A stretch of 32,149 nt of DNA. Origin: Blattamonas nauphoetae. Lineage: Eukaryota; Preaxostyla; Oxymonadida. Below, in pieces: positions 9,399 through 17,888 of this stretch (position 1 is its first letter; the number at the start of each line of letters is the position of its first letter). The position numbers and the translations under genes are program-made. Where the stretch lies: assembly GCA_033064195.1 (NCBI GenBank), contig JARBJD010000573.1, positions 1-32,149 of the forward strand, written 5' to 3'. The notes beneath the pieces were generated by a model. That model searched no databases. It was not told where the DNA came from and saw nothing but the letters and a program-made list of their open reading frames with translations.

Positions 9399-11258
9399 CT
9401 ACATGATTCCTAAATCTTTATGCAACGCTTTCAATGTGTGATTCGGATAGTACTCAACTTTTGGTTCACCATTGCTGTATCGTAGTACCCACCATGTGGT
9501 TGCAGTGGTTGCTAGAATCGGTGCTGGAGGATGTGTAAAAGTTGTCATATCACCTCCACTTTGACTTGGGTTGTAAACATTGTAGTATGTGTCAAGATTA
9601 CCCTGATAGATTGGATGCGATCTCAAAGTGACCGCAGTGTTTCCTTTTGAACTGATGGAATCATTGCAGTTCGTTGGACATCCACTTCTTTGAGTAGGAA
9701 AGCACCGAAGGAAGTCAGTATTGTCATGAACTGGACGAACTCTTGTCATTGTTTCATTGGGATATGTTCCGTCACCAGTGAGTTTCTCTTCAACGAGAGA
9801 ATCCGTCAGTGATCGCTCCAAATCATCAGGAACAGCTAGGTACGAATCGAGATTGAGAGTCGATAATGCGAACTGATAGAAGCGAGCTCCAATAGTTGTC
9901 GTTGGTTGTTCTGGATAATACCTGTTTTGTAAAGTCACTTGGATGTTCTTCTGCATTGGATTGTGGAAGCAAGTGACTTCATTGTCGTAGTGACGGAAGA
10001 GAAGCATGATATCCTTGGCATTCACCACTACCATTTGCTGAGTCCAATCAATTCCTGTTGCCGTTGGTGTCTTCTGAAATGGATAGAATGAGATCTTTTC
10101 TGCCGGAATTGTTCCAGGACGATTTGTGTACATCTGCTTCAGATTCTTTATCGCACCATCTTTCATTTTGTATCCAACACTCATGCAATACACATCATCA
10201 ATCCGATAGTTTGTGACGTTCAATGAGATGTACTGATCCACAAATTCTGGTTCTGTTGTCACGGCATTGGCTGTTGAACAAACAATGTCTTTAGTAACGG
10301 TTGGTTGAAGAAATGATTGGCCAATTTGAACGAAATTCTTTGTGCATGAGGTGACAAGGTTATTCAAGAAATAGGGACGATGTTGAATACAATTGAGAAT
10401 TGCTGCTTTAATCGTTGGTGCTGCTGCTGTTCCAGTTACGAGTGATGATAGTGTATCTTTCAAAGTAAGTTCAGGATTCACAGAACAACAAACAAACGCA
10501 TCCTCATTCATGTGCACACTCAATTTCAAATCACCAAAGAGACATTTTGGATAGTCAGTCATTCCAGAGAAAATGAGAAGATCTTCAAGATTGATTGACA
10601 CGCGAATTGGCACATCAATTGTGTCTTGAAACACCCCTGTTCCAGATGTTGTTGTAAAATCAGAAAGTGGAATATAGACACCAGCTACAGATTCATCATG
10701 CTCCCATGCGTTTTTCCAAGGTGTGTGACAATGTTTTCGATTCTCCAATTGACTCTTCGGTTTTATCATATTGTAGATGTGTGATTCCATTGAGACATCA
10801 TTGTTTGTTGTGCTGATGATTCTCTGATTGTTGTGAAGAACAGTAAGGTCACGAAAGATTGATGCTGAATGCTTGAGTCCAACGAAGATGAAGATTCTCT
10901 CATTCATGTACGAACCAATTTTTCCAGCAGTTGTTTGCCAATTATTAACTTTCAGAGTCGCAGTCATGGTGAACGTTATGAATGAATCATCAATTTGACA
11001 AATGTCCTGATTACCAGTCAGTGGAATGATTATCTCTTGTCCCGTGTAGAAGCGTGCATTCTCTGATGGTTTCAATTCTTGAATCGAAGTACTGTGTGCC
11101 CCATCATTCATTAGGTAATTAATGAAATGTTCGGACCTGAGTTGTTGTTGAATTTGACCCATGTCATCTCTCGTGTATTCTATCCTTCCAGTGGTATTTC
11201 CAGTCAATGATGATGCTCCAGTTCTTTTGTTTGTCAGATGTGTTATATGCGAGTTCAT
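9399..11258 (-). CDS. Major-capsid-like protein, paralogue 1
   Basis: The product is 619 aa. It lacks a signal peptide or membrane segment and is rich in predicted beta strands and aromatic residues. Landmarks: GQEIIIPLTG near residue 73, FRDLTVLHNN, the HCHTPWKNAWEHDESVAGVY block, YPKCLFGDLKLSVHMNED near residue 255, and a C-terminal block HPIYQGNLDTYY, PPAPILATTATTWW and GEPKVEY. All are mirrored in the 564-aa neighbour, so the two arose by duplication. Two capsid-like genes side by side suggest two coat subunits, or a division into hexon and a modified subunit. The family assignment is inferred from context, size and fold-like composition. Confidence 0.75.
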   Translation of the reverse strand: MNSHITHLTNKRTGASSLTGNTTGRIEYTRDDMGQIQQQLRSEHFINYLMNDGAHSTSIQELKPSENARFYTGQEIIIPLTGNQDICQIDDSFITFTMTATLKVNNWQTTAGKIGSYMNERIFIFVGLKHSASIFRDLTVLHNNQRIISTTNNDVSMESHIYNMIKPKSQLENRKHCHTPWKNAWEHDESVAGVYIPLSDFTTTSGTGVFQDTIDVPIRVSINLEDLLIFSGMTDYPKCLFGDLKLSVHMNEDAFVCCSVNPELTLKDTLSSLVTGTAAAPTIKAAILNCIQHRPYFLNNLVTSCTKNFVQIGQSFLQPTVTKDIVCSTANAVTTEPEFVDQYISLNVTNYRIDDVYCMSVGYKMKDGAIKNLKQMYTNRPGTIPAEKISFYPFQKTPTATGIDWTQQMVVVNAKDIMLLFRHYDNEVTCFHNPMQKNIQVTLQNRYYPEQPTTTIGARFYQFALSTLNLDSYLAVPDDLERSLTDSLVEEKLTGDGTYPNETMTRVRPVHDNTDFLRCFPTQRSGCPTNCNDSISSKGNTAVTLRSHPIYQGNLDTYYNVYNPSQSGGDMTTFTHPPAPILATTATTWWVLRYSNGEPKVEYYPNHTLKALHKDLGIM

Positions 11259-11276
11259 TTTAACAAAAATAAAAAA
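11259..11276 (-). promoter_or_regulatory. T-rich start motif of capsid-like gene 1
   Basis: On the minus strand this reads TTTTTTATTTTTGTTAAA directly before the ATG. Confidence 0.65.
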
Positions 11277-11299
11277 TTACATTTATGCTTTAACTCTAG

Positions 11300-11605
11300 T
11301 TACTTTTTCTTTTTTGGTTTCTTCACCTTAACCTTCGGCTTCAGCTTTTCTTCCAGTCTCAGTATTTCACCTCTGAGCTTGTTCGCAACTGCTGTGTTTC
11401 CTTCATTCATTGCTTGCTCATATTGTGCCATCTTTTCTGCGTGGATGTGTTGATCCGATTTCACATCTGGAATCATTTCAACACCTGTCTGTGCAACCTT
11501 CGAAATCAGTGGTCCAACAAAGGGGATGAGATTCAGAAATGGAGCTCCAACTCTGAGTATATTTTTGCCAACTGCTGCTAATTTTGATAACCAACCTGGT
11601 GCCAT
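11300..11605 (-). CDS. Small basic virion-type protein with amphipathic N terminus (MAPG protein 1)
   Basis: The product is 101 aa. It starts MAPGWLSKLAAVGKNILRVG, a Gly- and hydrophobic-rich amphipathic helix, followed by PFLNLIPFVGPLISK. The middle is a charged helix (HAEKMAQYEQAMNEG), and the C terminus is a Lys tail (KPKVKVKKPKKKK). This build, an amphipathic membrane-active or capsid-lining helix with a basic tail, recalls adenovirus pVI-type minor proteins and DNA-binding core peptides, although I see no sequence match that proves it. The N terminus is shared with the next gene upstream (MAPG-x-x-x-K-L-x-x-[VI]-G-K). The gene sits between capsid-like gene 1 and that relative. Confidence 0.65.
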   Translation of the reverse strand: MAPGWLSKLAAVGKNILRVGAPFLNLIPFVGPLISKVAQTGVEMIPDVKSDQHIHAEKMAQYEQAMNEGNTAVANKLRGEILRLEEKLKPKVKVKKPKKKK

Positions 11606-11624
11606 TTTAATAAAAATAAAAAAA
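11606..11624 (-). promoter_or_regulatory. T-rich start motif of MAPG protein 1
   Basis: On the minus strand this reads TTTTTTTATTTTTATTAAA directly before the ATG. Confidence 0.65.
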
Positions 11625-11643
11625 TCTGATTTCTAGTGAATTT

Positions 11644-11952
11644 TTATCCTTTGAATTGAATTTTGGAATTTGACGAGAGTGGCATCTCATCATTTGAGTA
11701 TCGTCCATTTCGAGGTGGTTCGTACTCGATCATCTTTGGATTTTGTTGTCGATTGATTGCCTTATTCTGTTGATAAACGTCCATCATTCCTCCTAATCCA
11801 TTCAGTATTCCACCTGCTGTTTGTCCAAATTTACTGTTCGTTTGTGAGAGCAATCCACCACCAACTTGAAGGAATGTTGGAGCTAGAGGTTTGATGAATT
11901 GAAAGAATTGTTTGCCGATATTTTTGAGTTTGTTGAAACTTCCTGGTGCCAT
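11644..11952 (-). CDS. Small Gly-rich virion-type protein (MAPG protein 2)
   Basis: The product is 102 aa, starting MAPGSFNKLKNIGKQFFQFI. It continues with a Gly-rich stretch (LQVGGGLLSQ, TAGGILNGLGGMMDVYQQ) and ends in a polar tail with Pro and Asn. The N terminus matches that of MAPG protein 1. The alternating Gly and hydrophobic residues would suit a helix that contacts a membrane or the inner face of a capsid. No family is recognised. It is probably made with the capsid proteins, being on the same strand with the same start motif and short gaps of about 40 bases. Confidence 0.65.
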   Translation of the reverse strand: MAPGSFNKLKNIGKQFFQFIKPLAPTFLQVGGGLLSQTNSKFGQTAGGILNGLGGMMDVYQQNKAINRQQNPKMIEYEPPRNGRYSNDEMPLSSNSKIQFKG

Positions 11953-11970
11953 TTATAGAAAAATAAAAAA
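11953..11970 (-). promoter_or_regulatory. T-rich start motif of MAPG protein 2
   Basis: On the minus strand this reads TTTTTTATTTTTCTATAA directly followed by the ATG. Confidence 0.65.
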
Positions 11971-11988
11971 TACAATTCATTTATAATT

Positions 11989-12382
11989 TTAGCGAGGAAT
12001 TGCTTTCGTCAGAGAAATGCCATAATTGAGAATGGTGTTGTATGCTTCATTGAAGGCAATACTCATGTCTTTTCCACCAACAAGGATCTTGAAAATGGTT
12101 CTAAACACTGGGAGTTTATTCAGACATAGGCACTTGTCAGACAAATCATCCAGTTCGATCACCACATCATTAATCCCAGTGAGTGTAGCAATCAGTGCAC
12201 ATAAATCACTTTGGTTCGTGATCAGTTTCTTCGATGGTTCAATGAGATTATTCAATAGTTTCTTTTCACAAGCGAATGCATTCTTGTAGACGAGTAATAA
12301 CTGATCTTTGAATGCCGAAATATTAGAAATATATTCTCGAAGTGGAATAGAACGACTTTGAATGGGGGCTGATGGATATGTC
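11989..12382 (-). pseudogene. 3' part of an element gene interrupted by a hAT-like insertion
   Basis: About 130 codons on the minus strand downstream of the insertion site encode a mainly helical sequence (REYISNISAFKDQLLLVYKN, DLCALIATLTGINDVVIELD, MSIAFNEAYNTILNYGISL). I do not recognise the family. The open frame that continues leftwards into the transposon is accidental. The 5' part lies at 15414..15612 on the other side of the insert. Its place between the virion genes and the 292-aa gene gives no clear functional hint. Confidence 0.6.
12375..12382. repeat. 8-bp target duplication, left copy (GATATGTC)
   Basis: GATATGTC directly precedes the CAGACC terminus and is repeated exactly at 15414..15421. 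Confidence 0.85.
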
Positions 12383-12599
12383 CAGACCTTTGACACGGAT
12401 CTCATCGATCTCAGCTTTTTTGATCTCAGAAAATAACTAGTGTTCAAATTGTTATAAAACTCAAAATAACGAAGTAAAAGACCCACTATCCGTGTTGAAT
12501 TATGTTTGCAAGAACTTTCATTGAAATCTTGAGTTGAATCGTCCCACAATAACTCTTCTAACCGATCCGGTTGAAGAACTGGATGAATCACGCTTGTTC

Positions 12600-13490
12600 T
12601 TCGAAAAATTTCTTAATTCCTCCACGAATGATCTCCTTTACCATTTCTCGACGATTGTTTCTCTCTTAGAGTGCTTTATTCCGCAGGTTTGCATTCGTTG
12701 TTCAATTGTTCATTAGTCTTCGAGATTTCTTCTCTTTATCTCGATCTTCAGTCCTATTTTGACTTGGTTAATCTGTCACTTCCATTATTTCCATCTCTCC
12801 CAGATAATCTGTCAGTGACGTGTGAGATCTCAATTGACACGTCGACCCCGCCTCTCTCGAATGACTCCCCATTCATTTCTGCGGACTCTCCTCGGATGCC
12901 GCTCTTTCTTTGATTGCTGGTACCGATGAACAGATTCTCCGATCGCCTCCAATCGTCCAGAAATGGTTTTTTCTTTTGGGTTGGTCGTTCTCAACACTGC
13001 TGTCTTTAACTGTCACATCGTCAACCGTCCTCTCTCCACACTATTCCTTACGTCCCTGAACGATGCACTGTGACCAGATTGTCTTTCCCAATCTCGACTT
13101 TTTGGCATCTCTGAAACAATTCTCGTTTATTTCGTCGAAATGGGATGTGCACCGCATTTCAGCCGTTCGGAGTCATCCACGATTTGATTCAGGATCATCA
13201 TGCCAGTTGGCTATCCTCTGAATCTTTATTTTCGTTCTTGGAACTGCCCACCAAACAACCCTCCGAAATCGAAGCATCCAAACACTCTTGACGACTCTGT
13301 TGATAATCACAGGATTTACTTTGCATGGTCCATCGTCAGAAATGGAGCAACTCATTCCGCAACTGATTACGGCAGTTCAACTGCGAGCTCACATTCCGAA
13401 GCGAAACGGAGAGTCAACAGGTCTCGCAAATACCGATCTGATGTTGATTCTTGAAAATTTCCAAGTTGTCTAGTCAATAGCCGGAAGAGA
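12600..13490 (+). pseudogene. Degenerate host-like sequence inside the hAT-like element
   Basis: Short open frames (12534..12716, 12671..12913 and 13288..13473, +) give helical, Leu-rich peptides such as NDLLYHFSTIVSLLECF and MEQLIPQLITAVQLRAHI, reminiscent of helical-repeat proteins of protists. No frame is sustained and no domain is recognised. This is probably a decayed captured fragment. Confidence 0.35.
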
Positions 13491-13494
13491 AGGA

Positions 13495-14637
13495 ATGACA
13501 AAACCCACGAGGCGCTGTTCAGATGTCCCTTTTGGAAGACTCAATGATCACACGATTTCTCGCTCTTTTGGACTGTGCATGCGTTCAATCGCTTTTCAGA
13601 CGTTTCAGAACTTCATCACACCAACACTCCTCCAAACGAGCTCTCTTCTCGACAGCACAATCACAGCTCAGACAAAGACAAGAAAACTGCATCGTGCAGA
13701 TGGCGAGAACTTGGAGCAGAACAATATCGCACCGAAGGGAATTGACGGACGACTCATCGTCATCAAGAACGGGAAGAAGGAGTTCGAAGGTGAGTACATC
13801 CCGTTCATTCCTGGCGAGGTGAGGTTCAACGAAGGGGAGGAACACCACGTCTTCATCCCTCCAAGCTATATCGAGACAGCTGATGCTTTCGGAGGATTTG
13901 GTGGACTGACCGACCAGATGATGGACAACGAAGAGCCAGAGAAGAGACTCGTGCTGATCCACAACGGGAAGAAGATGCTGAAGAGGCGAGACAAGGATCC
14001 GAAACGATCGTTGGGGGAGGAGGAGGATGAGTTTGAGGGTGAACTTTAGGGGTATCTGTTCGGAGAAGAGAAGATAACGGAAGGGAAGGAATATTCCATT
14101 CTGCTGAGTCCTTCATACGTCGAAACAAAAGGACCAGGAGGACAGACGATCCTGCGAGGACTGATTGGGCAGACAGTGAACGAGGAGGAAGAACAGGAAA
14201 GGAAGGAGATGGAAGAGCTGGAGGCTCAGATCGCAGCAGAAGAGGAGAGGATGCAGGAAGAGGAAGCGGCTGCATTGGTGTTGGCTGCGTCAACCAAAAA
14301 GAAGAGGAAGATTGAACCGGAACGAACGAGATCTTCAGTGTCGCTTCGCCCAGCAAGCAAGAAAGCGAAGAAGAAAGGAGATCATGACGACGATGCGGAC
14401 GCGAATAGGATGAAGATGGCGATGGGAGGACATGAAAATCGGAAGCTTACACGAAAAGGACAACCTGACGACAAGAAGAAGGAGGAGGAGGAAGAGAGAC
14501 TCGCCAGAGAAGAGACTGAGCGACTGGCGAAGCTGGAGGCAGACAGGTTGGCAAAAGAAGAAGCAGAAAGACTTGCGAAGGAAGAGGAAGAGAGACTGAG
14601 AAAGGAAGCAGTAGAATCTGAGAGAAAACGTAGATAA
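13495..14637 (+). pseudogene. Captured host gene piece: two repeated domains and a charged coil
   Basis: The frame 13495..14049 contains RLIVIKNGKKEFEGEYIPFI followed by a segment ending VFIPPSYIETADAFGG, then a second, diverged copy starting RLVLIHNGKKMLK. The second copy seems to go on past 14049 with LLSPSYVETKGPGGQTILRG near 14110 in another frame. From about 14176 to 14637 the sequence is a long Glu/Lys/Arg-rich helix (repeated AERLAKEE-type heptads), and similar charged sequence continues to about 14810. The repeat suggests a small beta domain (I-x-N-G-K ... PSY-[IV]-E-T). I do not recognise the family. Frame changes show it is no longer a working gene, unless introns are present. Confidence 0.5.
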
Positions 14638-14639
14638 GA

Positions 14640-15330
14640 GGAAGATCGAAAGAGAGCGGAAGAAGATGAGAGAAGACGACATGAAGAGATTGCACGAAAA
14701 CAGGAAGAGGAGGAGAGACTGAAGAAGCTGAAAGGGAAGAAGAAGAAGGAAGTGGAGGAACGAAAACGTCGCGAAGAAGAGGAGAGAAAGCGCAAAGAAA
14801 AATGCAGACGCTGAAACAGCCGAAGCAGCTGCCAAGAAAAAAGAGGAAGAAGAGGACGACTACGACCAAGGGATCAACGGGAAGATCGGAGGAGCAGGAA
14901 ACAGTCACCTGGGAAAGAATTCACCACACCACACAACACGCACTTCACACCCCTCTCCGCCCACTCACTCTGATTCTGTGTTGTTGCATCGACCGAATAC
15001 TGTTACGTGTCTTCTTACCGAATCGACGCCTTCTCCATCTGATGGATGGACAGCGAGAGGTGGAATGAGCAACACGTCGCGATCGCATGGACGGAATGAT
15101 TATGATACGAAAGCAACATCGAGAAGAGTGCGAAAAGGAGAGAGGAGGAGGGAGCGAGAGCGAGGCGAAAGGGACGAAAAGAAGAGAAGACGACATCGAT
15201 TGTCAATCTGAAGTCGTTTGACCCTCTTTTCAGTGTTCATTCTATCACACTACAACCATTTCGCTTTTCAAGATTCTTATTTTGACCATTTGATACAACA
15301 TTGAGACAAATATAGATACGCTTAATTAGG
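14640..15330. other. Arg/Glu-rich coding remnant and transposon end
   Basis: Purine-rich DNA continues to about 15210 with several short frames rich in Arg, Lys and Glu on the plus strand. It is likely the decayed tail of the captured gene. From about 15210 to 15330 I see nothing coding. Confidence 0.35.
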
Positions 15331-15413
15331 TCATTGATCTCAGTCCCAAAAACTGGAACTGAGATCGATCGATCTCAGTTTCTGCTTGATTGATCTCATG
15401 TATCAAAGGTCTG

Positions 15414-15421
15414 GATATGTC
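15414..15421. repeat. 8-bp target duplication, right copy (GATATGTC)
   Basis: Exact repeat of 12375..12382, directly after the terminal GGTCTG of the insert. Confidence 0.85.
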
Positions 15422-15612
15422 TCTAGTGGTGGATCATAAACACCTGGAACATTATCGAGTTCGACATTAGCGCTTTGTTCATTACGATCTTCGAGCTTAG
15501 ATCTTCCAGAATTCGAACCTTTATTGTCGATGATGACATTGTTGGTGATTGATGTTGGGACTGAAGAAGAACTTGTGTGTTTCGTAAATTGACAACTGAG
15601 AATTGGTTGCAT
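15414..15612 (-). pseudogene. 5' part of an element gene interrupted by a hAT-like insertion
   Basis: This begins at ATG 15612 (MQPILSCQFTKHT) and runs about 66 codons to the insertion site. It is rich in Ser, Asn and acidic residues (SSSSVPTSITNNVIIDNKG), which suggests a flexible N-terminal region. The start is preceded by the element's T-rich motif. The 3' part is at 11989..12382. The function is unknown. Confidence 0.6.
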
Positions 15613-15617
15613 CACTT

Positions 15618-15634
15618 TCTATAAAAATAAAAAA
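15618..15634 (-). promoter_or_regulatory. T-rich start motif of the interrupted gene
   Basis: On the minus strand this reads TTTTTTATTTTTATAGA, followed by AAGTG and the ATG. Confidence 0.55.
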
Positions 15635-15670
15635 TATATATTAATGTTTTTAATCAGACATTTCTTTCTG

Positions 15671-16549
15671 TTACTGAACATATTGAGAGTAAGCTGGCAT
15701 ATTCGAAGATTGGTATTGACCGATATCTTCATCTGTTCTTGTTGCATGTGCTTTGCGTGTCAGAGTACTAATCTCTGATGCTATGGTAGCATTATGTCTA
15801 CCAAGGAATGTTTGCAAATTTTCTTGATTTGTGATGAATTCTAGAAACTGTGGATACACCTGCTCCTTGAAATCCTTTCTTTTCTTCATTCTCTGATGTC
15901 CTTCGTTGGTACTGTCGAATCCTGAAAGATGTTCTTCAAGCCATCTGTCCCACATTTGTGATGCTACTTTCGATTGAATTGAATTGAACACCATATTGTC
16001 TATTACTCTTTTCCCAGTATCTGCTGGATTATCTCGACTGGCACGAGTTATTCCCAATTCATTTGTCATGAAGTCACCAACAGCTTTCTTCATTATTGCA
16101 TAAGGTTGTTGTGATCTTTGTGCTTGCATGTCTCCATAGCTGATGTCTCGAAAACTGGATGGTAAATCGTATGTTCCATTCTTGAGGACATTAGAGTGTG
16201 AAGCTTTGATTCTCCTTCCGAATTGGCGATTAAATGCTGTATATGATGTCTGTTTTCGCTTGTCTGGTGTTGGATTCATTGCGTAGTATGTCTCTTTGAC
16301 CGGTCTACTGTTGTATGGTGCGAGCATGGCTCCATTGACTGCAATCAAATCTTTCGTCTCATTATCGTAGACCATCACATCTGGGATTTTTCCATGTTGT
16401 TCCATTAGAACAGTCCAATTCTGTCCAGTTCTCTTGATGTACTCAAGCGCTGATGGATAACTACTGAGGGCATCGTTCCATCTGGTTTGAATATCATCGT
16501 CAGCATAGATTCTTTTCATCGCTGCTTGAGTTTCTGCTGCGTATCTCAT
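15671..16549 (-). CDS. Unknown element protein, 292 aa
   Basis: The product begins MRYAAETQAAMKRIYADDDI and is mostly helical, with a polar middle (TPDKRKQTSYTAFNRQFGRR) and a C-terminal part with MWDRWLEEHLSGFDS and YPQFLEFITNQENLQTFLGR. I do not recognise a family, and I do not see the His...Cys arrangement of an adenain-type protease in it. It is transcribed divergently from the ATPase with a gap of 118 bases, so it may share a two-way promoter with it. A short upstream frame (16546..16614) overlaps its start codon. A role in packaging or assembly is a guess from position. Confidence 0.6.
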   Translation of the reverse strand: MRYAAETQAAMKRIYADDDIQTRWNDALSSYPSALEYIKRTGQNWTVLMEQHGKIPDVMVYDNETKDLIAVNGAMLAPYNSRPVKETYYAMNPTPDKRKQTSYTAFNRQFGRRIKASHSNVLKNGTYDLPSSFRDISYGDMQAQRSQQPYAIMKKAVGDFMTNELGITRASRDNPADTGKRVIDNMVFNSIQSKVASQMWDRWLEEHLSGFDSTNEGHQRMKKRKDFKEQVYPQFLEFITNQENLQTFLGRHNATIASEISTLTRKAHATRTDEDIGQYQSSNMPAYSQYVQ

Positions 16550-16614
16550 TTTGGTTTCTTCTCTCTTGTTTTTCTTGTTGGTTGGTTGTACACAATCTGT
16601 GGTATCATTGACAT
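16546..16614 (-). CDS. Short basic upstream ORF, 22 aa
   Basis: The frame MSMIPQIVYN... ends in a basic stretch (TRKTREKKPK) and its stop overlaps the ATG of the 292-aa gene as ATGA. Its own ATG follows the T-rich motif (16615..16634). It could be a small translated leader or regulatory peptide, or chance. Confidence 0.3.
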   Translation of the reverse strand: MSMIPQIVYNQPTRKTREKKPK

Positions 16615-16634
16615 TTCATACAAAATAAAAAAAC
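16615..16634 (-). promoter_or_regulatory. T-rich start motif upstream of the 292-aa gene
   Basis: On the minus strand this reads GGTTTTTTTATTTTGTATGA. It is 66 bases from the ATG of the 292-aa frame and abuts the short upstream frame. Confidence 0.5.
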
Positions 16635-16667
16635 CAAAACTATATTTTAATTAGAGTTAAATCACAA

Positions 16668-17513
16668 ATGAACAAATCGAATCAATCATTAACAGCATAC
16701 GTGAATGCAAAATTGAGTGAAGCTTCTAATAGGAATGTTTCTCATGAAGTGCAATCACAGATTCATCCAGACTTGAATTTCAATCGCAATAGTGTCAATG
16801 TCCTTGTTGGAAATCGAGGAAGTGGGAAAACATTTAATGCACTTCGAGAAGTTGCCAAGCTACAGAATGTTCAAGTTAGGAATGAACTATTCCATCTGTT
16901 TGTCTTCGTCACTGATAAGAACATAGATCCTACATTCGACAAATTCAAACCAATACTGAATGTTCCTTATGTGAAAGTCAAATACGATGATGCGCTTCCA
17001 TTTCTGTTGGAACTCTCCGAATCGAAAGCTGCATATGAAGAAATTATTGACAATCAGTGGCAAAACAGAATCACAGATGAATGCAGAGAGAATCTCTTTG
17101 ACTCACTTTACATTGATGACTTCTCAGTGAAGAATCTCCAAACGATTATCCTTCTTGATGACTGTCGTAGGATCCTAGGTGAACGTAGAACATCCAAAAA
17201 TAGAATGACAATGATGGACTTACGACTGGAGAATCGACAACCGAAGTTCACATTCTTTCTGACGATGCATGAGCTCTTCAGTTTGTCAGCAGACATGAAG
17301 TCAAACATTGATTCAATGTGGATCTTTGGAGGATTCAACAAAGAACGAATCAGTCGAGTCTATCCTCAGTTGAACTCACCAATTGATATTCGACATTTTT
17401 GGAATATCTATCAACGAAAACAGAAATGTGAAGCAATCATTCTTCGATACAATACTGATGGAGTAGCACTGAATGAGATCAACAAAGAAGGGTTAAACCG
17501 GACTGTCCGTTAA
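16668..17513 (+). CDS. A32-like DNA-packaging ATPase (FtsK/HerA type)
   Basis: The product is 281 aa, the usual length for Polinton packaging ATPases. Residues 44 to 55 are VNVLVGNRGSGKT, a clean Walker A loop. Residues about 159 to 166 are TIILLDDCRR, a Walker B strand with two acidic residues. Later, FFLTMHELFSLSADMKSNID resembles the sensor region where ATPases of this group carry a conserved polar residue. The enzyme would drive element DNA into a preformed capsid. It is one of only two large plus-strand genes, facing away from the 292-aa gene, and its last 21 bases overlap the tail of the convergent 119-aa gene. The start is the first ATG after an AT-rich gap. Confidence 0.85.
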   Translation: MNKSNQSLTAYVNAKLSEASNRNVSHEVQSQIHPDLNFNRNSVNVLVGNRGSGKTFNALREVAKLQNVQVRNELFHLFVFVTDKNIDPTFDKFKPILNVPYVKVKYDDALPFLLELSESKAAYEEIIDNQWQNRITDECRENLFDSLYIDDFSVKNLQTIILLDDCRRILGERRTSKNRMTMMDLRLENRQPKFTFFLTMHELFSLSADMKSNIDSMWIFGGFNKERISRVYPQLNSPIDIRHFWNIYQRKQKCEAIILRYNTDGVALNEINKEGLNRTVR

Positions 17514-17852
17514 GTCTTGAATAAGGTTGTTGATGGTCTCGTCAAGACTTCGAAGCCTCATGCTGAGAGTATCTGTCAGTGTTCGAATTGATTCTTCAAT
17601 GTCTGATAATCTTTGATCAATCGATAGTGAATTAGGAGGAGTGGAAGCATCAACATATCGTTTCTTCAGTGCAATTTCACCTCTTATTTTTGTGATTCTG
17701 TATCCATCGATTTGAATCATCCTATTCAGTTTCTGAGTTGTGTACTCATTCAGTTCTTTTCTATTCTTCTCCAAGTATCTCTGAAAGTCGTGGATGTTTG
17801 TGAACTCTTTCTGCTCAGGATCAAACGGTTCTAATATTTTCAGTGATGACAT
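17493..17852 (-). CDS. Small coiled-coil protein, 119 aa
   Basis: The product starts MSSLKILEPFDPEQKEFTNI. It has a charged helical middle (RYLEKNRKELNEYTTQKLNR), a linker with Pro, and a C-terminal heptad region (DQRLSDIEESIRTLTDTLSM, then LRSLDETINNLIQDL) likely to form a coiled-coil oligomer. No family is recognised. It lies between ATPase and integrase, and starts 36 bases downstream of the integrase stop on the same strand. It could be a scaffold or an accessory factor; this is inference only. Confidence 0.65.
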   Translation of the reverse strand: MSSLKILEPFDPEQKEFTNIHDFQRYLEKNRKELNEYTTQKLNRMIQIDGYRITKIRGEIALKKRYVDASTPPNSLSIDQRLSDIEESIRTLTDTLSMRLRSLDETINNLIQDLTDSPV

Positions 17853-17870
17853 TTAAATGAAATAAAAATA
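17853..17870 (-). promoter_or_regulatory. T-rich start motif of the coiled-coil gene
   Basis: On the minus strand this reads TATTTTTATTTCATTTAA directly followed by ATG. Confidence 0.6.
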
Positions 17871-17888
17871 TCTGAAACATTTTTGAGA

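Larger units (their letters stand above)
12383..15413. mobile_element. hAT-like non-autonomous transposon carrying host gene pieces
   Basis: The ends are CAGACCTTTGA at 12383 and its exact complement ending at 15413, with a further near match (CAC/TAC), flanked by the 8-bp duplication GATATGTC. The CAG start and 8-bp duplication fit hAT. Subterminal regions hold repeated GATCTCAG words on both ends (12400..12430 and 15335..15400). This family differs from the other two inserts, whose subterminal words are CGGTCAGTGACCG-like. No transposase is recognisable. The interior has host-like coding remnants on the plus strand from about 13600 to 15210. Confidence 0.85.

Noticed and set aside
12534-12913. 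Helical peptides near the left end of the insert at 12383 as a hAT transposase
   Set aside because: No hAT dimerisation motif, BED zinc finger or DDE block could be seen, and no frame is sustained.
14335-14908. Long Ser/Leu/Phe-rich open frames on the minus strand
   Set aside because: They are the antisense shadow of the Glu/Lys/Arg-rich coiled-coil coding remnant on the plus strand.
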